From Haloferacaceae archaeon PL-Br10_E2g29 (GTDB lineage Archaea; Halobacteriota; Halobacteria; Halobacteriales; Haloferacaceae), in assembly GCA_001563965.1 (NCBI GenBank), contig LKMS01000073.1, positions 1-7,531 on the forward strand: a DNA stretch of 7,531 nucleotides, given 5' to 3'. The translations under genes and the position numbers were made by a program. The stretch's first letter is position 1, and each line of letters begins with the position of its first letter. Below, one piece after another: positions 5,961-7,531 of the stretch. The notes beneath the pieces were generated by a model, which saw only the letters and a program-made list of their open reading frames with translations, was not told the DNA's origin and did not search any database.

Positions 5961-6688
5961 CGACATCGATTCGCGCCGTCTGTTTCGATCTCGACGATAC
6001 GCTCTATCCGTACCGGCAGTACGCGCGCTGTGGACTCGCTGCCGCCGCCGACCTGCTTGCAGCGGAAACTGGCGAGCGGTACCACGAACAGCTCCACGAA
6101 CTCTACGTCGACGGCGGGATTACCCACGGAACGTTCGACGTGCTTGCCGAGCGAAACGGACTCCCCGACCGACTCGTCGCCGACTGTGTCGAGGCGTTTC
6201 ACACCAGTGATGAGCCACTGACCCCGTATCCAGCCACCGAAAAGGCGCTCGAACAGCTCACTCCCACATACGCGTGTGGTGTGATCACCGACGGTCGGGG
6301 CGGTCGTGAGAAACTCCGACGACTCGGCCTCGAATCGTCCTTCGACCACGTCGTCGTCGGTCCAGAGCACAGCGAGTCAAAAGAGAGCCGTATCGTGTTC
6401 GACCGAATGCTGTCGGTGCTGTCGGTGTCACCGGCCGAAACCGTCTACGTCGGCGACGACCCACGGGTCGATTTTCGACACCCGAACCGGCTGGGAATGA
6501 CGACCATTCGCGTCAGAACGGGACGGTATGCCGACGCCGACCCACCGGCGGAGATAGACGAACCCGACTACGACTGTCCCAGTCTGACGGCGGTGCCCAC
6601 AATTGTCGCGTCGGCCGCGTCGATCGAAGCACAATCGATCAGCAGGGTCGACAGCGACCCACGCTCGGAGGATCCCAATGTCCGATAA
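5957..6688 (+). CDS. HAD-superfamily hydrolase (probable phosphatase)
   Basis: A 243-residue HAD hydrolase likely to dephosphorylate a small phosphorylated metabolite in the cytoplasm. Motif I is VCFDLDDTLYP (8-18; nucleophile D11, acid/base D13). A helical cap follows at about 20-85. Motif II is GVITDGR (108-114; T111), motif III the lysine of ESKESRIVFDRML (140-152; K142), and motif IV VYVGDDPRVDF (163-173; D167, D168). The arrangement is that of the YjjG/phosphoglycolate-phosphatase-like branch. I chose the ATG at 5957 because it begins right before motif I and overlaps the ATP-grasp stop as ATGA. An upstream in-frame ATG at 5837 would add 40 residues read inside the ATP-grasp gene and lacks any conserved content. 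Residues 200-243 extend beyond the core and have no clear motif. A phosphatase next to a ligase and a transferase would suit a sugar-phosphate step, which is inference. Confidence 0.92.
   Translation: MTTSIRAVCFDLDDTLYPYRQYARCGLAAAADLLAAETGERYHEQLHELYVDGGITHGTFDVLAERNGLPDRLVADCVEAFHTSDEPLTPYPATEKALEQLTPTYACGVITDGRGGREKLRRLGLESSFDHVVVGPEHSESKESRIVFDRMLSVLSVSPAETVYVGDDPRVDFRHPNRLGMTTIRVRTGRYADADPPAEIDEPDYDCPSLTAVPTIVASAASIEAQSISRVDSDPRSEDPNVR
6667..6671 (+). promoter_or_regulatory. Shine-Dalgarno site deciding the start of the winged-helix gene
   Basis: GGAGG lies six bases before the ATG at 6678 and inside the end of the HAD gene. It favours this start over the in-frame ATG at 6603, which has no such site and would add a basic, unconserved 25-residue leader. 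Confidence 0.65.
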
Positions 6689-6953
6689 CTGGGATGAGGT
6701 GAGCTACGTGATCAGCTCATCGTACCGTGTGAAGGTGCTCCAACGGCTCGCAGACTCGCCGGCGACTCCCTCCACCATTGCCGACGACACGGGCCGGCCG
6801 ATCACCCACATCTCGCGGTCGCTCCAGGGGCTGCGAGAGCACGAGCTGGTCGATCTGTTGGTATCCGAGGAACGACAAAAGGGCCGCGTCTACGGCATTA
6901 CCGACCGTGGCGAAGCGATCTGGGAGACGATCGAGGCACAGAACCTCGCGTAA
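6678..6953 (+). CDS. Small winged-helix transcriptional regulator
   Basis: A 91-residue haloarchaeal winged-helix protein of the ArsR/MarR-like kind. Residues 7-26 form the first helices (EVSYVISSSYRVKVLQRLAD). Residues 31-58 are the helix-turn-helix (PSTIADDTG, then PITHISRSLQGLREHELV with the recognition helix at about 42-53). Residues 60-76 form the wing, including QKGRVYGITDRG, and a final helix ends the chain. No ligand-binding domain, cysteine pair or other metal site is seen, so any signal must act through dimerisation or a partner. It overlaps the HAD gene by 11 bp with a strong ribosome site and is the last gene of the second unit. A role in controlling that unit, for instance through the palindrome at 2773-2790, is plausible but only positional. 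Proteins of this type are widespread in haloarchaea and this one may be unrelated to the glycan genes. Confidence 0.9.
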   Translation: MSDNWDEVSYVISSSYRVKVLQRLADSPATPSTIADDTGRPITHISRSLQGLREHELVDLLVSEERQKGRVYGITDRGEAIWETIEAQNLA

Positions 6954-6979
6954 CACGCGGCGATCGCAGTCGGTGTTAC
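6950..6979. terminator. Inverted repeat spanning both convergent stop codons, candidate bidirectional terminator
   Basis: GTAACAC at 6950-6956 and GTGTTAC at 6973-6979 are perfect complements separated by 16 bases that contain the palindrome GCGATCGC (6960-6967). The left arm includes the TAA of the winged-helix gene and the right arm the stop of the minus-strand small gene. With only 22 bases between the two genes, a hairpin usable from either side would be economical. There is no T-run, which archaeal terminators usually want, so the terminator call is weak although the repeat itself is certain. Confidence 0.35.
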
Positions 6980-7083
6980 TCCTCGTCGGTTGGAATCAAC
7001 TGTTCTGGAGACCGTTTGTACCGGGGGGTGGCGGTGAATTTGGCAATGCGGTCGAGGTCGCTTTCCGAAATGAACTCCGTCAT
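6976..7083 (-). CDS. Conserved-looking 35-residue haloarchaeal small protein
   Basis: A 35-residue acidic protein, MTEFISESDLDRIAKFTATP followed by RYKRSPEQLIPTDEE. I do not recognise a named family. The composition (ESDLDR, a Pro-rich basic middle, an acidic end) is that of a real haloarchaeal polypeptide, and it has no membrane segment or metal-binding cysteines. The reading frame is open further upstream to an ATG at 7194, but that extension is Cys- and Tyr-rich, hydrophobic and drawn from A/T-rich promoter-like DNA. The internal ATG at 7083 is therefore preferred. No Shine-Dalgarno site precedes it, while a TATA-like octamer ends 27 bases upstream, which suits a leaderless transcript. It lies 118 bases downstream of the CysD-like gene on the same strand and converges with the winged-helix gene. 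Confidence 0.65.
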   Translation of the reverse strand: MTEFISESDLDRIAKFTATPRYKRSPEQLIPTDEE

Positions 7084-7110
7084 GCACCCAAGAAAGACAG
7101 TCGGTGGGGT

Positions 7111-7118
7111 TAGTAATA
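7111..7118 (-). promoter_or_regulatory. TATA-like element of the 35-residue gene
   Basis: Read on the minus strand, TATTACTA ends 27 bases before the ATG at 7083, the distance expected for a leaderless archaeal transcript. It is identical to the octamer placed 30 bases before the gene at 2832. A second A/T-rich box lies further upstream and may be the true promoter instead. Confidence 0.4.
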
Positions 7119-7159
7119 CAATCACTACACTCGGGTAGGCCGTACATTCGTAGCACCTG

Positions 7160-7167
7160 CTTAAATA
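7160..7167 (-). promoter_or_regulatory. Alternative TATA-like element upstream of the 35-residue gene
   Basis: TATTTAAG on the minus strand is a better match to the usual haloarchaeal A/T-rich TATA box than the proximal octamer. It would give a start near 7135 and a leader of about 50 bases without a ribosome site. It lies in the 118-base space after the CysD-like gene, so the small gene can probably be transcribed on its own. Confidence 0.4.
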
Positions 7168-7201
7168 CGAGTAAGGTAACAATTCACACGGCAACCAGTC
7201 A

Positions 7202-7531
7202 CTACATATAGCCGAGATCGCGGAGCCGACCCATCAGCGCCTCTTTGTCTTGGGCGCGGCCCGCCCGTTCGGTCGTATTGTCGAGATCCTGGAGCCACGC
7301 CGGTTGCGTGGAAGATTTTGTCGTACTGATCTCGCTGCCCAACGAGCGAAACCCTGCGAAATAGTTCGGCGAGATCGGCAGATCCGTCTTGCTGACTCCC
7401 TCGGGGAGGTCATCGGCCGACTGTGGGACGTAGCCCTCGGGATATCCCGCGACCGTGTCGGGAACAACGTAGTTCCAGAAGGCGTCCCAGACGTCGCGTT
7501 CGTCGAACTGGAGGATCGGCTGGATGCGGTC
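7202..7531 (-). CDS. CysD/PAPS-reductase-family protein, C-terminal part (runs off the window)
   Basis: The last 109 residues of a minus-strand protein whose start lies beyond the right edge; the frame is open to the boundary. The visible part begins DRIQPILQFDERDVWDAFWN, the RxxPxxxFxExDVW segment typical of adenine-nucleotide alpha-hydrolase enzymes such as ATP sulfurylase subunit 2 (CysD) and PAPS reductases. Next come a YPEGYVP loop, a NYFAGFRSLGSEIST segment and a TTERAGRAQDKEALMGRLRDLGYM-like end (written here in outline; residues about 86-109). The end aligns in pattern with CysD's RxLGC...ERxGRxxDxD...GY(F). The catalytic P-loop (SGGKDS type) would lie outside the window, so activity cannot be judged. 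The Cys of the usual LGC is Ser here. It likely acts in sulfate activation or another sulfur-transfer step in the cytoplasm. Confidence 0.85.
   Translation of the reverse strand, partial: DRIQPILQFDERDVWDAFWNYVVPDTVAGYPEGYVPQSADDLPEGVSKTDLPISPNYFAGFRSLGSEISTTKSSTQPAWLQDLDNTTERAGRAQDKEALMGRLRDLGYM

Noticed and set aside
4620..5966. 448-codon minus-strand ORF opposite the glycosyltransferase tail and ATP-grasp gene
   Set aside because: It is an antisense shadow: Arg- and His-rich, without a domain, and opposite genes with complete catalytic motifs. Long antisense frames are common in GC-rich haloarchaeal DNA.
6603..6677. Upstream extension of the winged-helix protein by 25 residues
   Set aside because: It is a basic sequence read within the HAD gene without a ribosome site; the ATG at 6678 has GGAGG at six bases and a typical family N-terminus.
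7084..7194. N-terminal extension of the 35-residue minus-strand protein
   Set aside because: The added 37 residues are Cys-, Tyr- and Val-rich and come from A/T-rich DNA carrying two TATA-like boxes, so this stretch is more likely promoter than coding.
1..7531. CRISPR array, insertion sequence or integration border
   Set aside because: No regularly spaced direct repeats, transposase or integrase genes, or terminal inverted repeats with target duplications were seen.

Overview
The window looks like a piece of a haloarchaeal (class Halobacteria) chromosome. The evidence is the moderately high GC, the very acidic proteins rich in Asp/Glu/Ala/Thr with few Lys, a DUF7344-type winged-helix protein, a short haloarchaeal-style winged-helix regulator, genes without Shine-Dalgarno sites at transcript starts, and A/T-rich TATA-like boxes close upstream of those starts. 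I cannot name the genus.

Layout. Bases 1-104 are a C/A-rich leader with no clear promoter. Bases 105-2547 (+) form a tightly coupled three-gene unit: a membrane-anchored DUF7344 winged-helix protein, a left-handed beta-helix (hexapeptide) acetyltransferase and a DegT/WecE-family PLP sugar aminotransferase. Bases 2548-2831 are intergenic, with a T-run at the upstream end and a promoter-like region holding a hairpin, a direct repeat and an imperfect palindrome. Bases 2832-6953 (+) form a second coupled unit: a NodB-like polysaccharide deacetylase homologue, a possible 39-residue ORF, a GT2 glycosyltransferase with two C-terminal membrane helices and an acidic tail, an ATP-grasp ligase, a HAD hydrolase and a small winged-helix regulator. 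Converging on it from the minus strand are a 35-residue protein (6976-7083) and the C-terminal part of a CysD/PAPS-reductase-family protein (7202-7531) that runs off the window.

How the genes fit together. The plus-strand genes read as part of a surface-glycan or glycoprotein-glycan locus. The aminotransferase and acetyltransferase are the usual last two steps in making an N-acetylated amino-deoxy sugar nucleotide; the dehydrogenase or dehydratase that would feed them is not in the window. The second unit combines sugar transfer at the membrane (GT2), a carboxylate-amine type ligase (ATP-grasp), a phosphatase (HAD) and a possible deacylase. That suggests synthesis and attachment of an unusual decorated sugar, but the chemistry cannot be read from sequence alone. 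Two winged-helix proteins, one at each end of the plus-strand block, suggest dedicated regulation. The minus-strand pair at the right edge belongs to sulfur metabolism or an unrelated housekeeping function and probably marks the border of the glycan locus.
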